64,000 nt of DNA from JABSSA01 sp039984715 (GTDB lineage Bacteria > Pseudomonadota > Alphaproteobacteria > Rhodobacterales > Rhodobacteraceae): positions 248,001-312,000 of the forward strand of contig JBDWUA010000016.1 of assembly GCA_039984715.1 (NCBI GenBank). The letters are read 5' to 3'. The position numbers and the translations under genes are program-made. Under the pieces are notes generated by a model. The model was not told the origin of the DNA, did not search any database, and saw nothing but the letters and a program-made list of their open reading frames with translations. Shown here in pieces: positions 36,371 through 45,390 of the stretch. The stretch's first letter is position 1. Each line of letters opens with the position of its first letter.

Positions 36371-37123
36371 TTAGGTTTGACCGCCTGCGATTTCAATGTT
36401 TTGACCGTTGATGCTGCCCGAGGCGGGGCCTGTGAGCCAGCGTGTGACGGCGGCGATTTCTGCGACATCCACCAAACGATTGTGACGGTTGGCGCTGGTC
36501 ATTGATTTGCGCGCATCTGCAACGCTGATGCCTGTTTTTTCAGCGATGGCTTTTTCATTGCGATCCACAATGGGTGTGTCGGTGTAGCCGGGGCAGATCG
36601 AATTGAAGGTGATGGGGCCGCCCATGAATTCTTCGGACAGGGAACGGACAAGGCCGATCAATCCGTGTTTGGACGCTGAATAGGCAGCAGCACCGGGCAA
36701 CCCTCGCAGACCGGCGATGGAGCTGACGGCGATCACGCGGCCCCAATCGGTTTCGCGCATAGAGGGCAGGCATTCGCGGATCGTCAAAAATGCGCCATCA
36801 AGGTTCGTGGCCATGATGTTGCGCCAGAATGTCGATGAGGTTTTAGGGAAAGTGCGCCCTTCGGCGAGGCCTGCATTAGCGACACAAATCTGGATGGGCC
36901 CGCGAGCAGATATACTGGCGGCGACGGTTTCGCGGATTGCGGTTTCGTTTTGAACATCAAGGGCGGCGGGATGTAACCCTGTGGTAGCCACGCTTTGCAA
37001 AACGTCCAATCGACGCCCGGTGATGGTGACCTGAGCGCCGCGATCAGCAAGATCGCGTGCAATTGCCAGACCGATGCCGGTTCCGCCACCGGTGACGAAT
37101 GCGTGCATGCCTTTGATATCCAT
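36371..37123 (-). CDS. Short-chain dehydrogenase/reductase, hydroxyacyl-type
   Basis: 250 residues. TGGGTGIG binds the cofactor, ANAG lies near residue 82, SSIAG with AYSASKHG holds the Ser-Tyr-Lys triad, and PGYTDTP follows. TGRRLD after the second strand suggests NADP(H). The fold matches 3-oxoacyl-ACP reductase or hydroxybutyrate-dehydrogenase-like SDRs, but I cannot fix the substrate. Confidence 0.88.
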   Translation of the reverse strand: MDIKGMHAFVTGGGTGIGLAIARDLADRGAQVTITGRRLDVLQSVATTGLHPAALDVQNETAIRETVAASISARGPIQICVANAGLAEGRTFPKTSSTFWRNIMATNLDGAFLTIRECLPSMRETDWGRVIAVSSIAGLRGLPGAAAYSASKHGLIGLVRSLSEEFMGGPITFNSICPGYTDTPIVDRNEKAIAEKTGISVADARKSMTSANRHNRLVDVAEIAAVTRWLTGPASGSINGQNIEIAGGQT

Positions 37124-37617
37124 TGAAAACCTCCATTTTCAATCACTAGCTTAGGGTGTTGAAGAGATGGGGCAAGCCCGCATTTTGCTTATCTCAAACC
37201 GATCTGAAATTCTGAGTGGTTGACAAAAAAGGTGAAGTTTTTTGCGCGTTGGACCATGGCAGGGATAATTTGACGCGGGTACGGGGGCGTATGGGGGGCC
37301 TCGGTGGTCGTTTTGCGTTTCAAGGTCTGTGCGTGAAACGCGTTGCGCCAGACGGGAATTGTTCTGTGATTTTATGAGCTTGATTGCTTGGTTAACAAGG
37401 GGCGCTTTACGATGTTTCGAATGATGGGATTTGAGTGTCGATTGGTGTGACGTTCAAACGATCTGCTTAATTTGTATGCAAATAGTATTCGTGACGATAA
37501 ATCTGGGGTGGTTCTTGCGCGGTGGCTTGCTTGAAGTTCGGCGCAACGACCTGTAGTGGAACCCCAATATGCGGGAGCCGTAAAGGCCAATATCTTCAGA
37601 CGGAGGGGATGTAAGCG
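37124..37617 (+). promoter_or_regulatory. pntA upstream region
   Basis: About 495 bases with no gene. CGTTTCA and TGAAACG flank 11 bases near 37315-37339, an inverted repeat that could be an operator. A GGAGG at about 37601-37605 serves the pntA GTG. The region should also hold the SDR promoter on the other strand. Confidence 0.4.
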
Positions 37618-39189
37618 GTGAAAATCGGAACACCTAAAGAGACATTTGAGGGCGAAGCGCGCGTTGCGATGACGCCGGACAGTGCGGTTGCGCTACAAAA
37701 GCTTGGCCACGAGTGTTTGATCGAAAGCGGCGCTGGTCTGGCTGCCGGATTTTCGGATGCAGCCTATGAAAATGCTGGCGTTGAAGTCGTCAAGACGGCC
37801 GCGGCCCTTTGGAAAGGAACGGATGTTCTGGCCAAGGTGCGTCCACCGGATGGCAATGAAATGCGTCGTATGCGCGATGGGCTGACACTGATTTCGTTCT
37901 TTTACCCTGCGGCCAATGAAAAGCAGATGGCATCTGCGGCCAAAAAGGGATCGACGGTTATTGCGATGGACATGGTGCCACGCATCAGCCGGGCGCAAAA
38001 GATGGATGCGTTGTCATCGATGGCCAATATCGCGGGTTACCGTGCGGTGATCGAGGCGGGCAACAATTTCGGACGTTTCTTTACTGGACAGGTTACGGCA
38101 GCAGGCAAAGTGCCACCGGCCAAGGTTCTGGTTATTGGCGCTGGTGTTGCAGGTCTTGCGGCAATCGGGACATCAACATCACTGGGTGCGATCACCTATG
38201 CGTTTGATGTGCGTCCCGAAGTGGCCGAACAGATTGAATCGATGGGTGCTGAATTTGTTTTTCTTGAATTTGGAGAAGAGCAAACTGATGGCGCGGCGAC
38301 AGGTGGCTATGCGGCCCCGTCCAGCCCGGAATTCCGTGACGCCCAGTTGGCCAAATTCCGTGAATTGGCCCCTGAGATCGACATCGTCATCTGTACTGCT
38401 TTGATCCCGAACCGCGATGCGCCGGTTTTGTGGACCAAGGATATGGTCGAGATGATGAAGCCGGGTTCGGTGATTATCGATCTTGCGGCAGAGCGCGGCG
38501 GGAACTGTGAACTGACGGTTCCGGACGAGAAAATCGTCAGCGACAATGGCGTGACCATTGTGGGATATACTGATTTCCCAAGCCGCATGGCGACGCAGTC
38601 TTCGACATTGTACGCGACAAACGTACGCCACATGTTGACCGATCTGACCCCTGAAAAAGACGGCGTGATCAACCACAACATGGAAGATGACGTGATCCGG
38701 GGCGCGACTGTGACCCATGAAAAGGAAGTGACTTGGCCACCGCCAGCACCGAAAATTCAAGCGATCGCAGCCGTGGCCAAAGAAAAGCCCAAAGAGCTGA
38801 CGCCCGAAGAGAAGAAAGCCCAAGAGACGGCTGCCTTTAAAGCGCAGACGATGTCTCAGGTGAAAATTCTGGGGACTGGTGCGGTTCTGATGGGGCTGTT
38901 GGGGCTTGTTGCGCCGGCATCCTTTATGCAGCACTTTATCGTGTTTGTGTTGGCCTGCTTTATCGGGTTCCAAGTGATTTGGAATGTCAGCCACGCGCTG
39001 CACACACCGTTGATGGCCGTGACCAATGCGATTTCCGGCATTATCGTCCTTGGGGCGATGTTGCAGATTGGATCAAGCAATGGGGTGGTTGTCATCTTGG
39101 CGGCTGTGTCGGTGCTGATTGCAACGATTAACATTGTTGGGGGCTTTCTGGTGACACGCCGGATGCTCGCAATGTTCCAGAAATCCTAA
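37618..39189 (+). CDS. pntA: NAD(P) transhydrogenase subunit alpha
   Basis: Proton-translocating transhydrogenase subunit that moves hydride between NADH and NADP+. 523 residues, GTG start at 37618 with GGAGG upstream. The N-terminal NAD(H) domain (MKIGTPKETFEGEARVAMTPD, KVLVIGAGVAGLAAIG, FDVRPEVAEQIESMG) is followed by a Lys/Glu-rich linker and four C-terminal membrane helices (about 425-520). pntB starts 18 bases later. Confidence 0.97.
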   Translation: MKIGTPKETFEGEARVAMTPDSAVALQKLGHECLIESGAGLAAGFSDAAYENAGVEVVKTAAALWKGTDVLAKVRPPDGNEMRRMRDGLTLISFFYPAANEKQMASAAKKGSTVIAMDMVPRISRAQKMDALSSMANIAGYRAVIEAGNNFGRFFTGQVTAAGKVPPAKVLVIGAGVAGLAAIGTSTSLGAITYAFDVRPEVAEQIESMGAEFVFLEFGEEQTDGAATGGYAAPSSPEFRDAQLAKFRELAPEIDIVICTALIPNRDAPVLWTKDMVEMMKPGSVIIDLAAERGGNCELTVPDEKIVSDNGVTIVGYTDFPSRMATQSSTLYATNVRHMLTDLTPEKDGVINHNMEDDVIRGATVTHEKEVTWPPPAPKIQAIAAVAKEKPKELTPEEKKAQETAAFKAQTMSQVKILGTGAVLMGLLGLVAPASFMQHFIVFVLACFIGFQVIWNVSHALHTPLMAVTNAISGIIVLGAMLQIGSSNGVVVILAAVSVLIATINIVGGFLVTRRMLAMFQKS

Positions 39190-39207
39190 GCGGAGAGGGC
39201 TTAAGTT

Positions 39208-40650
39208 ATGTTCAGTGAACAATTCGTCACTGCCGCGGCCATCACCGCGAGCATTCTGTTCATCCTGTCACTGGGTGGATTGAACAATCAAGAAAGCGCG
39301 AAACGCGCTGTATGGTACGGCATTTCGGGGATGGCCCTTGCGGTTGTTTTCCTGCTGCTTGGACCCGGCATCGGCAATATCGGCATCATGATTGTCATGA
39401 TGGCGATTGGGGGTGCCATCGGGACCTATGTGGCGCAAAAGGTCGAAATGACCGAGATGCCGCAACTGGTGGCTGCGCTGCATTCGTTTGTCGGTTTGGC
39501 AGCTGTGTTTGTGGCTTTGAATGCCGAAATGGAGCGTTTGCGGGTTGCGGCCTTGCAGGCGGCCGGAAGCAGCACAGCCGAACTGGTTGGGTTTGCGGCA
39601 AAGATCGCCAAGAAGTCATCGGCTGAGATTGCGTTCTTGCAGGTCGAAGTCGTCTTGGGTGTCTTTATTGGTGCCGTGACATTTACCGGATCGGTGATTG
39701 CCTTTGGCAAGCTGGCCGGACGTGTCGATGGTAAACCAGCGCCATTGCCCGGTGGTCATATGCTGAATGCCGCTGCGGCGGGTGCCAGTATCCTGTTGGC
39801 CATTCTGTATTTGTCCTATGGCGGAATGATCCCGCTGTTCCTGATTATGTTGCTCAGCTTCTTTATCGGTTGGCACCTGATCATGGGTATTGGCGGCGCG
39901 GACATGCCTGTCGTTGTGTCGATGTTGAACAGCTATTCCGGCTGGGCGGCGGCTGCGATTGGTTTCACCTTGTCCAACGATCTTCTGATCGTGACGGGTG
40001 CGCTGGTCGGGTCGTCCGGGGCGATCTTGTCTTACATCATGTGTAAGGCGATGAACCGGTCCTTTGTCAGCGTTATCCTTGGCGGCTTTGGTGGCCCACA
40101 GGGTGAACAAATGGCAGTGGAAGGCGAACAGATTGCAATCGAAGCAGACGGCGTTGCGGCATCATTGAATGATGCGGACAGTGTTGTGATCATTCCGGGA
40201 TACGGGATGGCCGTGGCACAAGCCCAGCAATCCGTCAGTGAACTGACACGCAAGCTGCGTGCAGCCGGCAAAGAGGTGCGTTTTGCGATCCACCCCGTTG
40301 CAGGTCGTTTGCCCGGTCACATGAATGTTCTGCTGGCCGAAGCACGCGTGCCCTATGACATCGTTCTGGAAATGGACGAGATCAACGATGACTTTCCGGA
40401 AACGGATGTTGCCATCGTGATTGGGTCAAACGACATCGTGAACCCAGCGGCGCAAGACGATCCAAACAGCCCAATTGCCGGTATGCCGGTTCTGGAATGT
40501 TGGAAAGCCAAGCAAGTGTTCGTGTCCAAACGTGGTCAGGGCACTGGGTATTCGGGCATCGAAAACCCGCTGTTCTTCAAAGAAAACACACGCATGTTCT
40601 ATGGCGATGCCAAAGCATCTGTCGACAAGCTGTTGCCTTTGATCGACTGA
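39208..40650 (+). CDS. pntB: NAD(P) transhydrogenase subunit beta
   Basis: Membrane subunit with the NADP(H) domain, 480 residues. The first 270 residues carry eight or nine hydrophobic helices. The soluble C-terminal part has IIPGYGMAVAQAQQSVSEL, FAIHPVAGRLPGHMNVLLAEA and VIGSNDIVNPAAQDDPNSPIAGMPVL, all typical of PntB. Forms an operon with pntA, ended by the terminator at 40671. Confidence 0.98.
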   Translation: MFSEQFVTAAAITASILFILSLGGLNNQESAKRAVWYGISGMALAVVFLLLGPGIGNIGIMIVMMAIGGAIGTYVAQKVEMTEMPQLVAALHSFVGLAAVFVALNAEMERLRVAALQAAGSSTAELVGFAAKIAKKSSAEIAFLQVEVVLGVFIGAVTFTGSVIAFGKLAGRVDGKPAPLPGGHMLNAAAAGASILLAILYLSYGGMIPLFLIMLLSFFIGWHLIMGIGGADMPVVVSMLNSYSGWAAAAIGFTLSNDLLIVTGALVGSSGAILSYIMCKAMNRSFVSVILGGFGGPQGEQMAVEGEQIAIEADGVAASLNDADSVVIIPGYGMAVAQAQQSVSELTRKLRAAGKEVRFAIHPVAGRLPGHMNVLLAEARVPYDIVLEMDEINDDFPETDVAIVIGSNDIVNPAAQDDPNSPIAGMPVLECWKAKQVFVSKRGQGTGYSGIENPLFFKENTRMFYGDAKASVDKLLPLID

Positions 40651-40670
40651 TATTCATCACATCGAATGAC

Positions 40671-40701
40671 AAAAGCCCCGCAGATTTGCGGGGCTTTTTT
40701 T
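40671..40701 (+). terminator. Rho-independent terminator after pntB
   Basis: A 12-bp stem AAAAGCCCCGCA with TGCGGGGCTTTT around the loop GATT, then further T. It ends the pntAB transcript 20 bases after the stop. Confidence 0.93.
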
Positions 40702-40703
40702 AT

Positions 40704-40768
40704 GCGGATGAATGTCCGTTGTGAGCCCATATCTACCGATGTTGCCTCGTGCATGAATGTCAGCTTCA
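40704..40768 (+). repeat. Tail-half fragment of the interspersed repeat
   Basis: GCGGATGAATGTCC...GTGAGCCCA...GATGTTGC...GTGCATGAATGTCAGCTT aligns along its whole length with the 3' half of the repeat copy at 44310-44372, in the same orientation. It directly abuts the pntB terminator. Confidence 0.65.
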
Positions 40769-40795
40769 GTTAAGCGAAATAACCATGACCTACTC

Positions 40796-41713
40796 TTATT
40801 GCGCTTGGACTTTAGCGCTCTTTCGAGCATGGCTGGGGCTCATTCCCAAGGCATCTCGAAAAGCTCGCGAAAAGGCACTTGCCGATGAATATCCATGATC
40901 ATGCGCGACTTGGTCGATTGTCTTTCTGCTATCTTGAAGGGCTTGCCGGGCTTTGAGCAACCGCCACGTCAGGGCGTATTCACCAGCTGTTTGGCCAACA
41001 TGTTGTTTGAATTTATTCGCAAAAGAAGACCGCGACATCCCTGCGATTGCGGCTAAGTCGGATAATGAATATTGCCAACCTTCCGCCTCATGGATCGCGG
41101 CGATAGCAAGAATAATGCGGTCGTTGCGTAGCCCCGCGTAAAAACCGATCTTTGCCACGTCTTGTTCGAAATGGACCCGCAAGATGGAGGCGAAAAGCGC
41201 TTGGGATAGATGCTCTGCGACGATCCGCCCGCCAAGCGGGGTGGAATGCGTTTCGTTCACAATCAACGGCAAAAGGGCGGACATCAAAGACCCGATCTCA
41301 AGGTCGTTGGAGCGCAGCAGGATACAAGACGGCAGATCGCGCATGAATGGGTGGTGGTGCGTGAGGTCGTATTCGAAGTGACCACAGATCATGCGTGTCG
41401 TCACATCACCATCCAGAAACGGCTCTTTCCCGTTTTCCATTGCGACAATGACGTCTTGTCCACGCATGGCGGGTGTATTGGGGTGATCGCTTATGGCGTG
41501 CGTCGCCCCTTTAGGGAACAGAACCAAATCGCCCGCTGAGAGGTGTTCGATACGGCCATCAAATTCGACAAAGGCATTGCCACGCACAACGAAATGAAAT
41601 TGGGCGAAACCGGTATCTGCGACGGACATTTTCCAATGACCACAAAAGTTCTTTTGAAAATAGATCGAACTTTTAAAGCCGATGAGTTCCAGCACATCGC
41701 TAAGCGGATCCAC
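40796..41713 (-). CDS. AraC-family transcriptional regulator (cupin_6 type)
   Basis: 305 residues. The N-terminal cupin-like domain (AQFHFVVRGNAFVEF, LSAGDLVLFPKGATHAISD) probably senses a small molecule. The C-terminal AraC/XylS domain has two helix-turn-helix parts, SLSDLAAIAGMSRSSFANKFK and TIDQVAHDHGYSSASAFSRAF. It lies on the same strand just after the metallo-hydrolase gene (74-base gap), and the pair are likely functionally linked. Confidence 0.9.
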   Translation of the reverse strand: MDPLSDVLELIGFKSSIYFQKNFCGHWKMSVADTGFAQFHFVVRGNAFVEFDGRIEHLSAGDLVLFPKGATHAISDHPNTPAMRGQDVIVAMENGKEPFLDGDVTTRMICGHFEYDLTHHHPFMRDLPSCILLRSNDLEIGSLMSALLPLIVNETHSTPLGGRIVAEHLSQALFASILRVHFEQDVAKIGFYAGLRNDRIILAIAAIHEAEGWQYSLSDLAAIAGMSRSSFANKFKQHVGQTAGEYALTWRLLKARQALQDSRKTIDQVAHDHGYSSASAFSRAFRDALGMSPSHARKSAKVQAQ

Positions 41714-41787
41714 GTTTTTCTCCGTCGGTTCATTGGGTTCGAAAGCCCCGGCAGTGTGGAGTTACCTGCCGGGGATTGTAAGCTAGT

Positions 41788-42762
41788 TTAGGACACAGAA
41801 ACGGGTGTGTATAGGAAGCCATCACCGTTGACAGACATGCGTCCGATACCTGGGAACGGGAAGTGGTAGCCCGCGACCAACAGATTTTGTTCCGCGGCCA
41901 TCGTGAACAGTTTGCGACGTGTTTCCACGGCTTGTGCCGGGTCATGTTCAATGCCCAACGCCCATTCAGGTTCGTTGGTCCCGACAATATAGTGCACCGA
42001 AATATCGATCAGGTGCAGCAGGGATTCTTCGCCGCTGGTCAGCTGAACGGCCATGTGGCCCAATGTATGACCAGGTGCATCGAGAACTTTGATGCCCGGG
42101 ACAATCTCGTCACCGTCTGAGACGGTCTTGATACTGTCCTTGATTGGGTTGAGCTTGTCGTTGGCGATGCTCAGCATCAGGTTGCCAAAGTTCGCTTCAT
42201 CCGTTGGGGCTGCTGTCCAGAACTCAAGTTCTGCTGCGTTCATGTAGTGAGACGCGTTCGGGAAACAGGCGACCCCATTCTGGGACACGCCACCGATGTG
42301 ATCAAAATGGCCATGTGTCAGAAACACGTGTGTGATGTCGTCAGGTGATACGCCAACCGCCTTGAGACCGGCAAACAACCGACCATTATCGACGTCTGCG
42401 TCGGGCAATGTTACGTCACCTTGGCCCGTATCGATCAGGACTTTTGCGTCACCTGTTTCAACAAGCAGGACCTGACCTTGCATATTCGCGAACTCTTGCG
42501 GCAGGCCGTATTTCGCAAACAACGTATCAACGCTTCCTTCAGGTTGGTTTGCACCAAAGATTGCGGTTGGGACGGTGAACAACATGTCATCGATGACAGT
42601 GAGGCGCATATCGCCCAATGAGAATTGTTGAACAGCGCGCATTGGCAGGTCTGAGGCGCCCGCTGCGGCGGCTGGGTTAGCAGAGGACAGAACCGCCGGA
42701 GTTGCGACCGAAAGGGCACCCCCCATCAAGGCGGCGCGGCGGTTGATTGTGAGATAGGTCAT
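41788..42762 (-). CDS. Exported metallo-beta-lactamase-fold hydrolase
   Basis: 324 residues. A twin-arginine-like leader (MTYLTINRRAALMGG ... ANPAAAAG) suggests Tat export. The metal motif THGHFDHIGG (HxHxDH) is near residue 158, with a later conserved DAPGHTLGHM. The periplasmic MBL fold suggests a lactonase, esterase or quorum-quenching type activity; the substrate is unknown. Paired with an AraC regulator. A copy of the interspersed repeat lies upstream. Confidence 0.85.
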   Translation of the reverse strand: MTYLTINRRAALMGGALSVATPAVLSSANPAAAAGASDLPMRAVQQFSLGDMRLTVIDDMLFTVPTAIFGANQPEGSVDTLFAKYGLPQEFANMQGQVLLVETGDAKVLIDTGQGDVTLPDADVDNGRLFAGLKAVGVSPDDITHVFLTHGHFDHIGGVSQNGVACFPNASHYMNAAELEFWTAAPTDEANFGNLMLSIANDKLNPIKDSIKTVSDGDEIVPGIKVLDAPGHTLGHMAVQLTSGEESLLHLIDISVHYIVGTNEPEWALGIEHDPAQAVETRRKLFTMAAEQNLLVAGYHFPFPGIGRMSVNGDGFLYTPVSVS

Positions 42763-43005
42763 GAAAGTCTCCCTGTGAACAGTGTGTCCATCGACTATCG
42801 CGCAGGGAATTTGGCACCTGAATGCCTATAAGTCCAAAATTCGATACATATCGTACAATCATTTATCAGGTGACCGCTTAGTTTGGACGGTGTCACCCCA
42901 CTACACGAAGGACTTGCTAACTCCCCGGTGACAACTGCGCCTATTTCAGCGGAGCAGTTCTTACAGGAAGCGGCCATTGGCAAAACCGCAGCGAATGACA
43001 GCTTT

Positions 43006-43083
43006 GTCCCGCATTGCGGGCATCGGTATGCGAAACGGGATCAAACAGTGTTGGTGACCGCAGCGTAAGTCTGAAAAGAGCCC
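43006..43083 (+). repeat. Interspersed repeat, copy A (78 bp core)
   Basis: Core GTCCCGCATTGCGGG, then GAAACGGGATCAAACAGTG and CCGCAGCGTAAGTC, ending AGAGCCC. CCCGCA/TGCGGG is a perfect hairpin arm pair. Flanking similarity runs from about 42960 to 43130. It lies between the metallo-hydrolase start and the first GNAT stop. Confidence 0.9.
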
Positions 43084-43160
43084 AAACCTGCCAATTATCC
43101 GAGATGCGGCTCATGTCGGCATCCGTGCAGTAGGCCACAAACGTGAGGTCTTGTGGCGGT

Positions 43161-43634
43161 TTAGAACTGCTTTTCGAGGATCACGACGTCAATTGCAGGA
43201 AGGTTTTCATCTCGCCCTGAAAAAACACTTTCTCCGACCTTTGTAAAACCCCATTTCTGATAGAACGGAACCGCGTTAAGCGTGGCCTCAATCTTGACCT
43301 TTCCCGTTCCGTTCGGGAGCGCATCTTCAAGTGCACGTTGCATCAAACCGGCGCCAGCACCCATCCCCGTATGGTCGGCATCAATAAAGAGACGTATGAT
43401 TTCCCCAGGTTCACCATGCGCAAAGCCAACAGGTTTACCGTCCAATTCCGCGATCCAGATGATTTCTCCAGCGCAATCCGCCAGATAGTCGTCCGCGATA
43501 CGACCGATCATCCATGTATCAACAACTTCCTGACTGTAAGGTGCAGGAGCCAACCGGGAAACGGAGCGTGAAACGAGACCGAATACCGTCTGTGCATCTG
43601 CAGAAGTTGAACGCCTGTAAGAGACACTGGTCAA
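43161..43634 (-). CDS. GNAT-family N-acetyltransferase
   Basis: 157 residues. The acetyl-CoA loop is in RLFIDADHTGMGAGAGLMQRALEDA, after the beta strand AELDGKPVGFAHGEPGEI. FYQKWGFTKVGESVF is the usual C-terminal signature. It transfers an acetyl group to an unknown amine. It starts seven bases after the stop of a second GNAT gene. Confidence 0.85.
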   Translation of the reverse strand: MTSVSYRRSTSADAQTVFGLVSRSVSRLAPAPYSQEVVDTWMIGRIADDYLADCAGEIIWIAELDGKPVGFAHGEPGEIIRLFIDADHTGMGAGAGLMQRALEDALPNGTGKVKIEATLNAVPFYQKWGFTKVGESVFSGRDENLPAIDVVILEKQF

Positions 43635-43640
43635 TTGTTT

Positions 43641-44180
43641 TCAGCCTTCTTGTGAAATGAGTTTTCGTAGGCGGGGGCCAACTTCTTCGAAACCTTCTCG
43701 TAGATAGAACTTGAGCGTCCGCTCCCAAGCTGGTTGGTTCGGTGCTCCGACTTCTAGGCGTTTCCAACCAGAGTCCTCTGCATGTCTTCCCGCCGCATCC
43801 AGAAGCGGTGCGGCAACGCCCTTGGAGCGATATTCAGGGCGGACATAGAGTTCAGATATTTCCCCGAATTTGCCGCCTGCATAAATTGCGGCACATTCAT
43901 TTATGAGCATCACCCCTACCGGGGTTGAATCAATTTTCGCAAGAAACCCAGAGACACTTTCCAAAGGCAATACCTCCTGCGCGATTGCTGTCATAGCCCG
44001 TCGATCTGGGCCAGCACCGGGCGCGAATTCATCAATCAACAAGTAAACAAACTCGGCAACGGTGGGTGCATCAGCTTTGGTTAGTGATGTTATTTCGATG
44101 GAAGAAGGCACTCGTATTGCTTTCTTGATTGGAAAAGGAAATTGCGAGGCAAAGCTCTCAAAGCAATGGTCGACGGTCAA
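43641..44180 (-). CDS. GNAT-family N-acetyltransferase
   Basis: 179 residues. YVRPEYRSKGVAAPLLDAAGRHAEDSGWKRLEV holds the R/Q-x-x-G-x-A acetyl-CoA loop, and FYLREGFEEVGPRL ends it. A GTG at 44111 (PSSIEITSLTKAD) is an alternative start, because the first 23 residues do not look like the family. Co-directional with the other GNAT, six bases apart. Confidence 0.82.
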   Translation of the reverse strand: MTVDHCFESFASQFPFPIKKAIRVPSSIEITSLTKADAPTVAEFVYLLIDEFAPGAGPDRRAMTAIAQEVLPLESVSGFLAKIDSTPVGVMLINECAAIYAGGKFGEISELYVRPEYRSKGVAAPLLDAAGRHAEDSGWKRLEVGAPNQPAWERTLKFYLREGFEEVGPRLRKLISQEG

Positions 44181-44266
44181 TAGCAGATCACTCGGTCGGC
44201 AGCGTTCGTTTTTGCTGCAGGGAACCGAAAGCCGTCATTGGCACAAGTGCAGGGAATGTCCGAAAA

Positions 44267-44344
44267 GTCCCGCATTGCGGACAGCGGTTTGCGTAACGTG
44301 ATCAAACGGTGTTGGCGACCGCAGCGAATGTCATCAAAGAGCCC
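44267..44344 (+). repeat. Interspersed repeat, copy B
   Basis: Core GTCCCGCATTGCGGAC through GTGATCAAACGGTGTTGGCGACCGCAGCG to AGAGCCC. Similarity continues 5' to about 44229 (GCCGTCATTGGC) and 3' to about 44380 (ATGCTGCG, ATGTCTGCC). It lies between the second GNAT and the MOSC gene. Confidence 0.9.
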
Positions 44345-44406
44345 AAATTCACCAATGCTGCGTGGTGCATGGATGTCTGCCATCACGAGAGGGCACAAGG
44401 CATTCT

Positions 44407-45243
44407 TCACGCTGACTCTGCAACGATTGCGTCTCCACGTTGGATCATTCCATCCTCCAGAATATCAGCACGCAGTCCTCCACGATGGACAAGGCCGCGA
44501 AGCATTCCGGCGGGTGTTGTCTTTTGTAGCCATGCGCAGGGTTCTGCCAGCCTTGAGCCCTGACATAGAAGGCCGCCAATACGGAAGCGTTTCCCCATGA
44601 GTGCGTTGAGATCGATGTCGCGGGTCACGATATTCCGGCGCGCTTGCACAACAGGCATCTCAACGCCGTGTTCGGATGCGAGCCTCTCAATTGCTTCCGC
44701 TTCGATCAATGTAAGCGCCTGACCCCAACGACCCTCACTTTGAAAATGGCCTTTACCAAGCGCATATCGGTCACCGTCAATACCGAGGCCCGCTATAAGG
44801 CGTGCGGATGGTATCAGCTCGCCCGGAACACCGGAATCTGCGAAACGATAAATAGTTTCAACCGTTCCATGCTTTGCGTCCCGCATGGGTAATTTCAATG
44901 CGGGGGGTGCAATGACCCAGCCCTCGATCACTTCTCCCGAACCGCCGATCACACCTTCCGGAACCCATGCAACATCGGAAGGTGTTCCCGCCATCACGAC
45001 ATAGCCGTCGCCTCCTGCCAATCGCCCAATCCACCATCCGGCCCATTGAAACGATGCGGGTTCATGCACAGGGATCATAGCAAGGTTTTGTGTGGCAAGC
45101 CAATATCCGATCCCATCCAAGCCAAGGCCGTTGGAGGCGGCAGGAATATCATTGAAATCTGCCCTGAGAATTTCGGCCAGACAAATCGAAAACGTTTGGT
45201 TCTCAGAAGATCGAACATTTGAGGGTATGGAAAGATCTGTCAT
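44407..45243 (-). CDS. MOSC-domain protein with an extra N-terminal domain
   Basis: 278 residues. The C-terminal MOSC domain (about 130-278) shows GIDGDRYALGKGHFQ, RRNIVTRDIDLNALMGKRFRIG and LAEPCAWLQ, whose Cys is the sulfur carrier in the family. MOSC proteins handle sulfur for molybdopterin or related reduced-sulfur chemistry. The first 125 residues (IGYWLATQNLAMIPVHEP, WWIGRLAGGDGYVVMAG) form an extra domain I do not recognise. It is divergent from the FtrA-like regulator. Confidence 0.8.
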   Translation of the reverse strand: MTDLSIPSNVRSSENQTFSICLAEILRADFNDIPAASNGLGLDGIGYWLATQNLAMIPVHEPASFQWAGWWIGRLAGGDGYVVMAGTPSDVAWVPEGVIGGSGEVIEGWVIAPPALKLPMRDAKHGTVETIYRFADSGVPGELIPSARLIAGLGIDGDRYALGKGHFQSEGRWGQALTLIEAEAIERLASEHGVEMPVVQARRNIVTRDIDLNALMGKRFRIGGLLCQGSRLAEPCAWLQKTTPAGMLRGLVHRGGLRADILEDGMIQRGDAIVAESA

Positions 45244-45350
45244 GGTTTTTCCTCAAGTTTACAACGGCGAAAATCAAACTACGCAGTCACTGAGCGGCTG
45301 CGTTTACCAATAGAATACACACGAGGTTCTGCCTTTGCATTAAGTCGTTT

Positions 45351-45386
45351 TGACCTTATCTTGGCGTAAATGCCAATATAAGGTCA
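45351..45386 (+). promoter_or_regulatory. 36-bp palindrome overlapping the ribosome site of the FtrA-like gene
   Basis: Outer arms TGACCTTAT and ATAAGGTCA pair perfectly, and inner arms TTGGC and GCCAA pair perfectly around GTAAAT, with one mismatched base between them. The right arm contains AAGG at 45380-45383, seven bases before the GTG start at 45391. It is either a dimer operator or an RNA hairpin that hides the ribosome site. Confidence 0.85.
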
Positions 45387-45390
45387 TATC

